This document shows positions 17,557 through 28,268 of a DNA stretch of 64,000 nucleotides, one piece after another. Position 1 is the first letter of the stretch, and each line of letters starts with the position of its first letter. Below the pieces are notes generated by a model that was given only the letters and a program-made list of their open reading frames with translations, had not been told where the DNA came from and searched no databases. Origin of the DNA: Pseudomonas sp. CROZ-RG-20F-R04-15 (GTDB lineage: Bacteria; Pseudomonadota; Gammaproteobacteria; Pseudomonadales; Pseudomonadaceae); contig NZ_JAKNQL010000004.1 in the NCBI RefSeq assembly GCF_022662375.1, forward strand, positions 124,001 through 188,000, read 5' to 3'. Position numbers and translations under genes: made by a program.

Positions 17557-19629
17557 ATGAATCAGGAGCTGTTCCTGCGTCGCCGTACCAAGGTTCACGT
17601 CCCGATGGGCAATGGAGGTGCCACGCGTGCTCAAGTCGCGTCGGTTGTCCGGGAAATCGCTGCATTCCGATGCGTACTATCAGAGCCTCTGATCGAGCAA
17701 ATCGGCAGGTTGTCAGCGGCAGAGCTCAAGTACTGGCTGCGCGATGTTGTCGGAGTGCTTCGACGGCAGACTGGCGCTCATGTGCACCACCGACCGTTTT
17801 ATCCTGACTTTCCAGAGCAGGTTCTGACGGCCTCGGAGGCGGAGCTGTACCTTAACGCCGTCTTGCACTACCTCACGCTTTCGCGCATACCACTGACTGA
17901 AAGCTCTCGACCTGCGATGCTCGAAGGTAACTTCATCTCCCGCGTAATTGAGCCGGGAAGTGTTCAAGAATTCGAGTCACTGCTCGAGCCTCTGGTGTCA
18001 TCGCGCACTTCGCTCTCTGAAGAGGAAGCGGCCGATGTTGCCTGGTTTATCCGAAACTACAAAAGCGATGTGTTCCACCTGCTGCCCGAGACCATCCCGT
18101 TCCGGGAGATCCGTGCACAGGTTGGCGGCGCACTGATCCTGCATGTCGCTGGCGACAAACGGGTAGACACATTCCTGGAGCGGAATGTCGAAACAGCGAC
18201 TGACGTACTACGACTGGCTGTCGCCCTGAGCGGAGGTGACGTGTCGCTGGCAACCGCTTCGACACGTTTCAAACCGATAAAGCGCTCGATGCGCCGTCTG
18301 TTTTTGCACCTGCTCGATAAAATACCCAACGCTGCCGAAGACGTAATGCGTCATGCGGAGCGCTGGAAACGTTTGGCTGAAGTACTGCATCCGGGCGACT
18401 ACGCCGATAAATATCCACATGCTTTGGCCGCCATCACGGCAGCGCGTCGAAACGAACCGCCCGCCACATTTAATTCACGCGTGGAAACATTGTTGGCCCA
18501 GCGTGACATCGCCACGCTTGTGCCAATACTGCAAAGCCGTCCTGGTGAGTTCGCACGACGGTTTGACGTGACCCTGCGCCGCTCGACAGAAGCAGACGCT
18601 GTACTCGACGCATTCGAGGCTGTCGCGGCACAAGTGTCCTCGCCTGTCCTGCTGCAGTTGCTGGCCCAGTTACGTGCACCGCGCCTCCTGCCCCTGCGGG
18701 CCTTCACACCGAAAGGTTCGTTCGCCAAAGTCTATGGAATCAAGGATCGGCGAGAGCCTCTCGCACCTGAAGTGTTGGCGCGTGCAGCCCGTATCTGCGA
18801 AAACGCGCTCGTGCAGCGTTTCGCGTCACTGCCGCCACTAGGGCGCTGTTTCATCGATCCAGCATTACGCGAATACCGGGTGCCACTGGCGCAGCGCGCT
18901 TCATCGAAGTCGCTACGCACGCTGGTCCGAGGCAGTCGATTGCCCATGCCTGACACACGTTTCATTCGTCTGTTCCTGTGGTGGAAGAACGGTCGTGCAC
19001 GTACTGACATCGACTTGTCCGCCGCATTTTTCGATGCAAACTTCGTGTTCAGAGAAACGGTTGCGTACTACAACCTGAAAGGTTACGGCGGCTACCACAG
19101 CGGCGACATCGTCGATGCGCCCGACGGGGCTTCGGAGTTCATCGACCTCGACCTTGATGTTCTGGTCGAAAAGGGAATCCGCTACGTCGTCACGTCTATC
19201 AACTCATTCACCGAGCAGCCTTACTGCGATCTTCCAGAATGCTTCGCTGGCTGGATGGCCCGCGCCGACACGGCGTCGGGTGAAATATTCGAGCCGCGAT
19301 CCGTGTTCGACCGCATCGATATTGCATCCGACACAGTTATTTGTTTGCCATTCGTAATGGACTTGCAGGAACGGCGCATAATTTGGGCCGACCTGGGGCT
19401 GGCCTCATCTCCACGGTGGAATAATGTCGGGAACAACCTCAGCGGGATATCACTGATGCTGCGGGCTTTGATAGATACACCACGGCCGGATCTGGAGACT
19501 CTGTTCGACTTACATGTTCGAGCGCGAGGGGAGCGAGTGGCTTCGCTGCAGCAGGCACAAGCAGTGTTTGCGCCTGATCAAGGGGTTACGCCGTTCGATA
19601 CGGATTTGATTCGATCACAGTTTCTCTGA
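17557..19629 (+). CDS. Uncharacterised protein with C-terminal TerD-like domain
   Basis: A 690-residue cytoplasmic-looking protein without signal or membrane segments. Start MNQELF at 17557 follows AAAGGAG by about ten bases; an upstream TTG/ATG-type extension adds only 15 residues. About 1-455 is mostly helical and unrecognised, Arg/Leu-rich, perhaps of repeat type. About 465-645 resembles the TerD calcium-binding beta-sandwich: TDIDLSAAFFD (483-493), YYNLKGYGGYHSGD (504-517), then an acidic DG and IDLDLD (529-534), matching DxDxS, YYNNL, HTGD and DDE positions of tellurite-resistance TerD. Function unknown; a phage/stress-linked role is possible for Ter proteins. It has more varied codon use than flanking housekeeping genes. 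Confidence 0.6.
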   Translation: MNQELFLRRRTKVHVPMGNGGATRAQVASVVREIAAFRCVLSEPLIEQIGRLSAAELKYWLRDVVGVLRRQTGAHVHHRPFYPDFPEQVLTASEAELYLNAVLHYLTLSRIPLTESSRPAMLEGNFISRVIEPGSVQEFESLLEPLVSSRTSLSEEEAADVAWFIRNYKSDVFHLLPETIPFREIRAQVGGALILHVAGDKRVDTFLERNVETATDVLRLAVALSGGDVSLATASTRFKPIKRSMRRLFLHLLDKIPNAAEDVMRHAERWKRLAEVLHPGDYADKYPHALAAITAARRNEPPATFNSRVETLLAQRDIATLVPILQSRPGEFARRFDVTLRRSTEADAVLDAFEAVAAQVSSPVLLQLLAQLRAPRLLPLRAFTPKGSFAKVYGIKDRREPLAPEVLARAARICENALVQRFASLPPLGRCFIDPALREYRVPLAQRASSKSLRTLVRGSRLPMPDTRFIRLFLWWKNGRARTDIDLSAAFFDANFVFRETVAYYNLKGYGGYHSGDIVDAPDGASEFIDLDLDVLVEKGIRYVVTSINSFTEQPYCDLPECFAGWMARADTASGEIFEPRSVFDRIDIASDTVICLPFVMDLQERRIIWADLGLASSPRWNNVGNNLSGISLMLRALIDTPRPDLETLFDLHVRARGERVASLQQAQAVFAPDQGVTPFDTDLIRSQFL

Positions 19630-19714
19630 TACCTGCGCCAGCTCGCCTGTGAATCTGGCGCTGCAACCCGGTCAGGCTTGAAATTAATTGCTCTAGCCAG
19701 ATAACCCACCCAAC

Positions 19715-19740
19715 AAAAAAGGCGCCTAAGCGCCTTTTTT
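19715..19740. terminator. Bidirectional terminator between the TerD-like gene and guaA
   Basis: AAAAAA-GGCGC-CTAA-GCGCC-TTTTTT: a GC stem flanked by A and T tracts, able to stop transcription from both convergent genes. Confidence 0.9.
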
Positions 19741-19765
19741 ATTCACTACGAAACAACTAGCAGGA

Positions 19766-21343
19766 TCACTCCCACTCAATCGTCGCCGGCGGCTTGCTCG
19801 ACACGTCGTAAGTGACGCGCGAAATACCTTCGATTTCATTGATGATGCGGCCGGATACGGTTTCCAGCAGTTCGTAAGGCAGGTGTGCCCAACGTGCGGT
19901 CATGAAGTCGATGGTTTCTACGGCACGCAGGGCAACAACCCAGGCGTAACGACGGCCATCGCCAACCACGCCAACCGATTTCACCGGCTGGAACACGACG
20001 AATGCCTGGCTGACCTTGTGGTACCAGTCGGCTTTGCGCAGTTCTTCGATGAAGATGTGGTCAGCGCGACGCAGCAGGTCGGCGTATTCCTTTTTCACTT
20101 CACCGAGGATACGCACGCCCAGGCCCGGGCCCGGGAACGGGTGACGGTAGACCATGTCGTACGGCAGGCCGAGTTCCAGGCCCAGACGACGGACTTCGTC
20201 CTTGAACAGTTCGCGCAGTGGCTCGACCAGTTTCAGGTTCATCTCTTCCGGCAGGCCGCCCACGTTGTGGTGCGACTTGATCACGTGGGCCTTGCCGCTT
20301 TTCGCGCCAGCCGACTCGATTACGTCCGGGTAGATGGTGCCCTGAGCGAGGTACTTGATGTTGTCCAGTTTGTTCGACTGGGCATCGAATACGTCGATGA
20401 AGGTGCGACCGATGATTTTGCGCTTCTTCTCTGGATCGGCTTCGCCGGCCAGGTTGTTCAGGAACTGCTCTTCAGCGTTGGCGCGGATCACTTTGACGCC
20501 CATGTTCTCGGCGAACATGGCCATCACTTGCTCGCCTTCGTGCAGACGCAGCAGACCGTTGTCGACGAAGACACAGGTCAGTTGGTCGCCGATGGCCTTG
20601 TGCAGCAGTGCGGCAACCACCGAGGAGTCAACGCCGCCGGACAGGCCCAGCAGCACGTTGTCGGTGCCGACTCGTGCGCGGATGTTGGCGATGGCGTCTT
20701 CAGCGATCTTCGACGGGGTCCACAGGGCTTCACAGCCGCAGATGTCGAGGACGAAGCGCGACAGAATGCGACCGCCCTGTTTGGTGTGGGTCACTTCCGG
20801 GTGGAACTGCACGCCGTAGTAGCCACGGTCGTCGTTGAACATACCGGCGATCGGGCAGCTCGGGGTGCTGGCGAGGATGTGGAAGTCTTCCGGCATTTTG
20901 GTGACTTTGTCACCGTGGCTCATCCAGACGTCGAGGCCGAACAGGCCGTCGGCGTCGATGTGGTCTTCGATGCCGTCGAGCAGGCGGCTCTTGCCGACTA
21001 CGTCAACGCGGGCGTAACCGAACTCACGCAGTTCGGAACCTTCCACCTTGCCGCCCAGTTGCTCGGCCATGGTCTGCATGCCGTAGCAGATACCGAAAAC
21101 CGGTACGTCCAGATCGAACACTGCCTGCGGGCAGCGCGGGCTGTCGGCGACGTGCACGGACTCGGGGCCGCCGGCGAGGATGACGCCTTTAGGAGCGAAT
21201 TCGCGGATCGCATCTTCGTCCATGTCGAACGGGTGCAGTTCGCAGTACACACCGATCTCGCGCACACGGCGGGCGATCAGTTGGGTGTATTGCGAACCGA
21301 AGTCGAGGATCAGGATGCGGTGAGCGTGAATATCGAGGGCCAT
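19766..21343 (-). CDS. guaA: GMP synthase (glutamine-hydrolysing)
   Basis: Converts XMP to GMP with ATP and glutamine. It has 525 residues, the usual length. The N-terminal class I glutamine amidotransferase shows [10 protein letters not shown] (catalytic Cys) and FHPEVTHT (His/Glu). The ATP pyrophosphatase domain shows LSGGVDSSV, and the C-terminal dimerisation domain ends PPATIEWE. It lies 100 bases downstream of guaB in the same direction, the usual guaBA operon for the two committed steps from IMP to GMP. Confidence 0.98.
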   Translation of the reverse strand: MALDIHAHRILILDFGSQYTQLIARRVREIGVYCELHPFDMDEDAIREFAPKGVILAGGPESVHVADSPRCPQAVFDLDVPVFGICYGMQTMAEQLGGKVEGSELREFGYARVDVVGKSRLLDGIEDHIDADGLFGLDVWMSHGDKVTKMPEDFHILASTPSCPIAGMFNDDRGYYGVQFHPEVTHTKQGGRILSRFVLDICGCEALWTPSKIAEDAIANIRARVGTDNVLLGLSGGVDSSVVAALLHKAIGDQLTCVFVDNGLLRLHEGEQVMAMFAENMGVKVIRANAEEQFLNNLAGEADPEKKRKIIGRTFIDVFDAQSNKLDNIKYLAQGTIYPDVIESAGAKSGKAHVIKSHHNVGGLPEEMNLKLVEPLRELFKDEVRRLGLELGLPYDMVYRHPFPGPGLGVRILGEVKKEYADLLRRADHIFIEELRKADWYHKVSQAFVVFQPVKSVGVVGDGRRYAWVVALRAVETIDFMTARWAHLPYELLETVSGRIINEIEGISRVTYDVSSKPPATIEWE

Positions 21344-21442
21344 GATTCAGTCTCGTCTAAGTCGTTCAGAAACAGTCGTGATTCAGAAACAACTCGGGGC
21401 TGAATCAAACAGCCCCGGTTGCTTACTTTATTGCTTGAAGGC

Positions 21443-22990
<1,548 letters not shown>

Positions 22991-23028
22991 TTAATATCAA
23001 TGTTGCTGATGTACGGGAATCCCCGCCG

Positions 23029-23577
23029 TTACAGCTCCACCTTGACCCAAGAGACAGGTTGATCGAGCCAATCGGCGAACTCATCGATAAAACTTTGCTT
23101 GAAGCCCGCTTCCAGCCAGTTGTTGAAGATGAAACCGAGGTTGGAAAACGCACATTCCTGCAAAAACAGAAAACCGTTGATGTCGTCTTCGTGACCGCAT
23201 TCCGGGCAGGTGAAGTTGTCGGTGCGGCCTGGGAACCATTCTTCAAGGCTTTCGAACAGCGCTTCGCCGATCTCGCGACGACACTCGGCACAACCGGCCT
23301 CTTCGAGAAAGCCCTTGGCCGGCGTGTAGATGCAGCGCTTGGTGACGATCTCCAAGCCGTTGATCGGCTCACCGAACGGCAAAGCCTGCGGGTGCAGGAC
23401 CACGGCACGCGCGCCATCGGCAATCGCGTAAGCCATGCGGTTGCCGGTGCGGCCACAGGTACTCAGCTCTTCCTTGATGATGTTCTTGCGCACCAGCCAG
23501 CGCACGATCGCCCGGGCCCGGGGTTCGTGGACCGGCAGGGTGGATATTTTCGGGACGATGATGCTTTGCGAATTCAT
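23029..23577 (-). CDS. Conserved zinc-ribbon protein of unknown function
   Basis: A 182-residue soluble protein. Four cysteines in two CxxC pairs (GCAECRR, C96/C99; FTCPECGHE, C124/C127) could form a zinc ribbon; an isolated C41 and C82 are also present. No Walker A or ABC signature is visible, so the label 'sugar ABC transporter ATPase' that I recall on similar Pseudomonas proteins is not supported. It faces the same way as guaB but starts upstream of the guaB promoter, so it is a separate unit. The function is unknown. Confidence 0.75.
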   Translation of the reverse strand: MNSQSIIVPKISTLPVHEPRARAIVRWLVRKNIIKEELSTCGRTGNRMAYAIADGARAVVLHPQALPFGEPINGLEIVTKRCIYTPAKGFLEEAGCAECRREIGEALFESLEEWFPGRTDNFTCPECGHEDDINGFLFLQECAFSNLGFIFNNWLEAGFKQSFIDEFADWLDQPVSWVKVEL

Positions 23578-23607
23578 GGAAAGTCCTGCGGTATGGCTTC
23601 TGACGCC

Positions 23608-23672
23608 TTCGCGAGCAGGCTCGCTCCCACATTGGAATTCAGTTCTCTGTGGGAGCGAGCCTGCTCGCGAAG
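23608..23672. repeat. REP doublet (REPIN), copy 1
   Basis: TTCGCGAGCAGGCTCGCTCC and its inverse GGAGCGAGCCTGCTCGCGAA, about 20 bases apart. Each arm contains an internal GAGCAGGCTC hairpin. It lies between two minus-strand genes. Members of this family at 27829, 47434 and 50111 share the arms. Confidence 0.9.
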
Positions 23673-23713
23673 AGGCCCTAAAGGCCGGCAGCTTAATCCC
23701 TGACGAAATCCGG

Positions 23714-24481
23714 TCAAGTGCTGAGATAGCGCCCGATCAACGCAATCCCGCTCGCCAGCACCAGCCACGTTACCAGCCGTACAAATGCCTCGCGCGACAA
23801 CGTCATGGTCAACCGCCGCCCGATCCACAACCCCAGCGCCATGGCCGGCAACAGACACAGCGCCAACATCAACAAGGGTAGCTCGGCATACACACCGGCG
23901 ATGGCAAACAGGCTCAAACGCACCACCGTACTGCAACTGATCAGCGCACTTTGCGTGGCCCTGGCGGCCTCTTTCGGCAAGCGGCTGTTGAGATAAATCG
24001 CATATAAAAAGCCGCCACTGCCGAACAGAGCCCCGAACAATCCACCGACAGTCCCCATCGGCACGGCCCACGCGGCCGACAATTGCGCCGGCCGCGCTTT
24101 CACCCACAGGCTGTAAACCGCGTAAGCGCTGATAAACAGCCCCATCAACAACAGCAACAGATCGGATTTGAGGTTGAGCAGGAAAATCACCCCCAATGTG
24201 CAACCCACCGCCATGCACGGCAGCAGCCGTAACAATTCCGGTTTGGCCACATCCCGCCGCGACGGCAGCAGATTGCCGAACGCTGCGACAAAGTCCAGCA
24301 GCACCAGTAACGGCACGATTTTCGACAACGGCATGAACACAATCAGAATCGGCCCGGCCACCAGCGCCGTGCCAAATCCGGCAATGCCGAAAACGATATA
24401 GGCCAGGGCGATCCCCAGTCCAATCACCGCCCAGCCGCCGGCGCCCCATGTCCACTCACTCAACAACTCCGCCACGCTCAT
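23714..24481 (-). CDS. TauE/SafE-family membrane transporter
   Basis: A 255-residue inner-membrane protein with about eight hydrophobic segments in two halves. FGIAGFGTALVAGPIL (about 31-46) and VGGLFGALFGSGGF (about 143-156) are the Gly-rich repeats of the TSUP family, which includes putative sulfite/sulfonate exporters. The substrate cannot be told from sequence. A LysR gene is transcribed divergently from just upstream, which suggests local control. Confidence 0.85.
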   Translation of the reverse strand: MSVAELLSEWTWGAGGWAVIGLGIALAYIVFGIAGFGTALVAGPILIVFMPLSKIVPLLVLLDFVAAFGNLLPSRRDVAKPELLRLLPCMAVGCTLGVIFLLNLKSDLLLLLMGLFISAYAVYSLWVKARPAQLSAAWAVPMGTVGGLFGALFGSGGFLYAIYLNSRLPKEAARATQSALISCSTVVRLSLFAIAGVYAELPLLMLALCLLPAMALGLWIGRRLTMTLSREAFVRLVTWLVLASGIALIGRYLST

Positions 24482-24581
24482 CGATTCGCTTCCTTAATAA
24501 GCCTGCAATGACTTTAGCCAGCGCCGAGTGTTGCGACTAATATCTTCAAAGCCACCAATCCATCTCAAAAAGGCATTGCTC

Positions 24582-25469
24582 GTGCTTTCGACTCGTCAAT
24601 TGCGCTACTTCGTGGAAATCGCCGAATGTGGAAGTTTCAGTGCAGCGGCCGAGCGCCTGTTTATCGCGCAATCGGCGCTGAGCCGGCAGATCAAGGACAT
24701 GGAAGCACGCCTGCAAACCTCATTGTTCGAACGCACCGCACGCCAGCCCAGACTTACCGCAGCAGGCGAAGCGTTTCTGCCACGGGCTAGAAATCTGCTT
24801 AACGAGCTGAGCAAGGCCAGCGCCATGGCCACCGAAGTCGGCAATGGCCAACTTGGCACATTGCGCCTCAGCCACTCCAGCACCGTGTCGATCAGCGGCC
24901 GTTTGCTCAGTGACATCGGCGCTTATCTGCAGCAGCAACCCGGTGTGTCGCTGGACATCGGCCAGTTGTCTTCCGAAGCGCAACTGGAAGAATTGGCCGA
25001 AGGACGCCTCGATATCGGCCTGCTGCGCCTGCCAATTTTGCGCCAGCGCGAAGGCATTAAGATTGTGCCGCTGTTTACTGAACGGTTGCTGCTGGCGGTA
25101 CCGATGAATCATCGCTTGGCCGACGCTGAGCGTGTCGATCTGGCACAACTGAAGGACGAAGCGTTTATCTCGATCCCGCATCCGCAACGCGGCGGTTTGA
25201 GTTATCTGTGTGCAGATCTGTGCATGCGTCAGGGCTTTTTCCCGCAAGCGGCGCGAGTAATGTCGCGCAAAACGACACAGTTACAATTGATTCAAGCCGG
25301 CTTCGGCATCGCCCTGCTGCCGGAATCGATGCAGGACATCGCCCCGCCCGGCGTGCGTTTTGTACCGCTGGCCGACCCCGATTGCCAAAGCACCGTCGCC
25401 CTCGCCTATCGCAAGAACCCCACTCCACTGATCCAACACTTCCTTCAGACTTTTACAAATCCCTTGTAG
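24582..25469 (+). CDS. LysR-family transcriptional regulator
   Basis: A 295-residue regulator. The N-terminal winged HTH has RQLRYFVEIAECGSFSAAAE and AQSALSRQIKDME; the rest is a LysR substrate-binding domain. The GTG at 24582 (VLSTRQLRYF) puts the HTH at the usual distance from the start; TTG at 24576 and GTG at 24528 are in-frame alternatives and no start has a strong ribosome site. It is divergent from the TauE/SafE gene, its most likely target. The stop codon lies within a REP doublet. Confidence 0.88.
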   Translation: MLSTRQLRYFVEIAECGSFSAAAERLFIAQSALSRQIKDMEARLQTSLFERTARQPRLTAAGEAFLPRARNLLNELSKASAMATEVGNGQLGTLRLSHSSTVSISGRLLSDIGAYLQQQPGVSLDIGQLSSEAQLEELAEGRLDIGLLRLPILRQREGIKIVPLFTERLLLAVPMNHRLADAERVDLAQLKDEAFISIPHPQRGGLSYLCADLCMRQGFFPQAARVMSRKTTQLQLIQAGFGIALLPESMQDIAPPGVRFVPLADPDCQSTVALAYRKNPTPLIQHFLQTFTNPL

Positions 25470-25555
25470 GAGTGAGCCTGCTCGCGATAGCGGTTGAACA
25501 TTCAACCTATTCTGCGACTGACACTCCGCTATCGCGAGCAGGCTCACTCCTACAG
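25466..25555. repeat. REP doublet (REPIN), variant copy
   Basis: GTAGGAGTGAGCCTGCTCGC...ATAGCGG and the inverse CCGCTATCGCGAGCAGGCTC...CTCCTAC. It differs from the other four copies (GTAGGAGTGAG instead of GTGGGAGCGAG and an added ATAGCG). It overlaps the LysR stop codon and ends 45 bases before xseA. Confidence 0.88.
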
Positions 25556-25600
25556 GAGATCGATGGTGATTGGCAGCCAAATGCCTTTAAACTGCGCCCC

Positions 25601-26980
25601 ATGATTAAAGATCCCTTTGCAAGACTTGGCCTGGACCGTGAAGTCCTGACCGTCAGCCAGCTCAACGGCCGCGCGCGGGTGTTGCTTGAAGACGTGTTCA
25701 GCAACATCTGGGTCGAAGGCGAAATCTCCAACCTCGCCCGTCCGGCGTCCGGGCACATCTATTTCACCCTCAAGGACAGCGGCGCGCAGGTGCGTTGCGC
25801 ATTGTTCCGGCAGAACGCCGCGCGGGTGCGTCAGGCGTTGAAGGATGGCCTGGCGGTGAAGGTGCGCGGCAAGGTTTCGCTGTTCGAAGGCCGTGGCGAC
25901 TATCAACTGATTCTCGACACCGTTGAGCCTGCCGGTGACGGCGCGCTGCGTCTGGCTTTCGATGCGCTGAAAGAGAAACTCAACGCCGAAGGCCTGTTCA
26001 GCGCCGAACGCAAAGTACCGCTGCCAGCGCATCCGCAGCGCATCGGCATCATCAGTTCGCCAACCGGCGCAGTGATTCGCGACATTATCAGCGTGTTCCG
26101 CCGCCGTGCGCCGCAGGTGCAACTGACGTTGATTCCGACAGCCGTGCAGGGCCGCGAAGCCACCGCGCAAATCGTCCGCGCGCTGAAAATGGCCGATGCG
26201 CGTGGTTTCGACGCACTGATCCTCGCCCGTGGCGGCGGTTCGCTGGAAGACCTCTGGTGCTTCAACGAAGAAGCCGTGGCCCGCGCCGTTGATGCCTGTG
26301 TGACACCGATTGTCAGCGCTGTCGGCCATGAAACCGATGTATCGATCAGCGACTTTGTCGCCGACGTCCGCGCCCCCACACCTTCCGCCGCCGCTGAATT
26401 GCTCGCCCCGGATTCCAGTCATTTGATCCGTCAGGTCGAAAGCCTGCATCGCCGCTTGGTGATGCGCATGCGCGACCGTTTGATGCGTGATCGCCTGCGC
26501 CTGGAAGGCATGGCCCGTCGCCTGCGCCATCCCGGTGAACGTCTGCGCCAACAGGCACAGCGTCTGGATGATCTGGACATGCGCATGCGCCGAGCGTTCG
26601 AGCGTCACCTCAATACTCGCCGCGAACGCTTGATCCGCCTCGAAACCCGCCTCGCCGGGCAACATCCGGGACGGCAACTGGCGATGCTGCGTCAGCGTCT
26701 CGACAGCCTCGCCGAACGCCTGCCCCGCGCCATGCGCGAAGGTCTGAAAAACCGTCGCCTGCAATTGCACAGCCAGATGCAGACACTGCATGTGGTCAGC
26801 CCGTTGGCAACGCTCGGCCGTGGTTACAGCATTCTGCTCGATGAGCGCGGCCATGCGATCCGCAACGCCGCGCAGACCCACACTGGCCAGCGCCTGAAGG
26901 CCAAACTCGGCGAAGGCGAACTGCAAGTGCGCGTCGAAGACAATCATCTGACGCCTGTCACCCTCTCTTTACTGGACTGA
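25601..26980 (+). CDS. xseA: Exodeoxyribonuclease VII large subunit
   Basis: Degrades single-stranded DNA in both directions, in complex with small XseB subunits encoded elsewhere. It has 459 residues. An N-terminal OB fold (about 10-110, with IWVEGEISN and SGHIYFTLKD) precedes the catalytic domain with FDALILARGGGSLEDL, SAVGHETD and ADVRAPTPSAAAE, then a long coiled coil of Arg/Leu heptads (about 270-400). Start MIKDPFARLGL is chosen; the open frame runs 131 codons further upstream through the repeat and the LysR gene without conservation. Confidence 0.96.
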   Translation: MIKDPFARLGLDREVLTVSQLNGRARVLLEDVFSNIWVEGEISNLARPASGHIYFTLKDSGAQVRCALFRQNAARVRQALKDGLAVKVRGKVSLFEGRGDYQLILDTVEPAGDGALRLAFDALKEKLNAEGLFSAERKVPLPAHPQRIGIISSPTGAVIRDIISVFRRRAPQVQLTLIPTAVQGREATAQIVRALKMADARGFDALILARGGGSLEDLWCFNEEAVARAVDACVTPIVSAVGHETDVSISDFVADVRAPTPSAAAELLAPDSSHLIRQVESLHRRLVMRMRDRLMRDRLRLEGMARRLRHPGERLRQQAQRLDDLDMRMRRAFERHLNTRRERLIRLETRLAGQHPGRQLAMLRQRLDSLAERLPRAMREGLKNRRLQLHSQMQTLHVVSPLATLGRGYSILLDERGHAIRNAAQTHTGQRLKAKLGEGELQVRVEDNHLTPVTLSLLD

Positions 26981-26983
26981 TCC

Positions 26984-27805
26984 ATGCCGCGTTTTCTCGC
27001 TCCATTGTTTCTTCTGTGTCTGACCTTTAATGCCCACGCCGACAGTTACATCACCCGACTGCTGAACAAACCGGTGCCGGGCGGCGTCGCGGTGGTTGAT
27101 CTGGGCGCGGCCGCACAGGCGCCGAAAGCCACGTACCAAGGCAAACCAGTGCTGGTGGTCAAAGAGCAGAACAACTGGCTGGCGATTGTCGGTGTGCCGC
27201 TGACGGTGAAGCCTGGCGCGCAGCAGATCAGCAGTGGCGGGCGCAACCTGCCGTTCACCGTGGGCAACAAGAAATACCCGGAACAGCGCATCACTCTGAA
27301 GAACAAGCAACAGGTCAATCCGGATCAGTCGAACCTCAAGCGCATCGAGGGCGAACTGGCCGAGCAGATCAAGGCTTACCGCAGCTTCAGCCCGAACACG
27401 CCGAGCAATCTGCTGCTGGACAAACCGGTCAACGGGCCGCTGTCGAGCAAATTTGGTGTGCGTCGCTTCTTTAACGGTGAAGAGCGCAATCCGCATGCGG
27501 GCCTCGACTTTGCAGTGCCGGCAGGCACGCCGATCAAGACTCCGGCGGCAGGCAAAGTGATTCTCACCGGTAATTACTTCTTTAATGGCAACACAGTGTT
27601 TGTCGACCATGGGCAGGGCTTTATCAGCATGTTCTGCCATATGTCGAAGATTGATGTGAAGGTCGGCGATCAATTGGCGCGTGGCGCAGTGGTCGGCAAG
27701 GTTGGCATGACCGGCCGCGCGACCGGCCCGCACATGCACTGGAATGTCAGCCTGAATGATGCGCGGGTGGATCCGGCGATTTTCATTGGTGCGTTTCAGC
27801 CTTAA
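26984..27805 (+). CDS. M23-family (LytM) peptidase, secreted
   Basis: A 273-residue protein with a Sec signal (1-20, cut after AHA) and a C-terminal lysostaphin-like metallopeptidase domain (about 165-265). Zinc ligands are visible in NPHAGLDFAVP and GPHMHW; the HxH is intact, so an active endopeptidase that cuts peptidoglycan cross-bridges is expected in the periplasm. It follows xseA by only 3 bases, so it is probably co-transcribed. The N-terminal region (about 25-130) is a beta-rich domain seen in Pseudomonas homologues. Confidence 0.9.
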   Translation: MPRFLAPLFLLCLTFNAHADSYITRLLNKPVPGGVAVVDLGAAAQAPKATYQGKPVLVVKEQNNWLAIVGVPLTVKPGAQQISSGGRNLPFTVGNKKYPEQRITLKNKQQVNPDQSNLKRIEGELAEQIKAYRSFSPNTPSNLLLDKPVNGPLSSKFGVRRFFNGEERNPHAGLDFAVPAGTPIKTPAAGKVILTGNYFFNGNTVFVDHGQGFISMFCHMSKIDVKVGDQLARGAVVGKVGMTGRATGPHMHWNVSLNDARVDPAIFIGAFQP

Positions 27806-27828
27806 GACAGTCGATGAGCTGATGGCCC

Positions 27829-27906
27829 CTTCGCGAGCAAGCTCGCTCCCACAGGGATTTGTGTTGTGAACACAATCCAATGTGGGAGCGAGCTTGCTCG
27901 CGAAGG
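27829..27906. repeat. REP doublet (REPIN), copy 3
   Basis: TTCGCGAGCAAGCTCGCTCC and the inverse GGAGCGAGCTTGCTCGCGAA around a 30-base spacer that itself contains TTGTGTTGTGAACACAA. It lies in the 463-base gap between the M23 gene and leuA. Confidence 0.9.
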
Positions 27907-28065
27907 CGGCCTATACAACACAGCAATACTCCATGAATTCCTAAAAACCTCAATTGCGCCCCAATCAAACCTCGCGCAAATATCACAACGATCAGCGATC
28001 TCCAGCGCAATAAAATCCCGCAAAAACCCGCTTTCCGAGTATTCCTCTCAATTTTTTTCGACTGC

Positions 28066-28094
28066 TTGCCATCCTCTCCCCTCGCGGTTAGGGT
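28066..28094 (+). promoter_or_regulatory. Candidate leuA promoter
   Basis: TTGCCA (28066-28071), 17-base spacer, TAGGGT (28089-28094). A TAnnnT minus-10 box with this spacing is typical of Pseudomonas sigma70 promoters. The predicted start at about 28101 leaves a leader of about 170 bases before leuA. Confidence 0.55.
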
Positions 28095-28101
28095 TGAAGG
28101 C

Positions 28102-28179
28102 ATGAAAACCTCTCACACCCTCATTCAGCTTCGCCAGCACCGCAGCCTGTGCCTCGTCAGTGCACGACTGCCAGGCTGA
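28102..28179 (+). CDS. Candidate leader peptide upstream of leuA
   Basis: A 25-codon [16 protein letters not shown]... ending ARLPG and TGA, with five Leu codons (CTC, CTT, CTG, CTC, CTG). GAAGG precedes the ATG. It lies 90 bases before leuA in a leader that also holds the short hairpin GGCCG...CGGCC at about 28231-28248. Leu codons are spread, not tandem, and the predicted transcript start nearly coincides with the ATG. So attenuation by leucine is a hypothesis; the ORF could also be chance. Confidence 0.35.
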   Translation: MKTSHTLIQLRQHRSLCLVSARLPG

Positions 28180-28268
28180 ATCGCGGCACCTCGTCCCACG
28201 CTTTTCCAAGAACATTCGTTCCACCGGCAGGCCGCCTCTTTTCGGCCCAGACAATAAGGAATTTCCCG

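Noticed and set aside
14213..19629. Prophage or integrative element
   Set aside because: No integrase, att repeats, phage structural genes or tRNA junction were found around the two genes.
19883..21403. A 506-codon open frame opposite guaA
   Set aside because: Antisense shadow of a strongly conserved gene, with no family likeness; the same applies to 21419-22867 opposite guaB, 28488-30041 opposite leuA, 32167-33846 opposite der and 42319-44088 opposite hscA.
25208..25600. 131-codon N-terminal extension of xseA
   Set aside because: It overlaps the LysR gene and a REP doublet, and the family N-terminus begins at MIKDPFARL.
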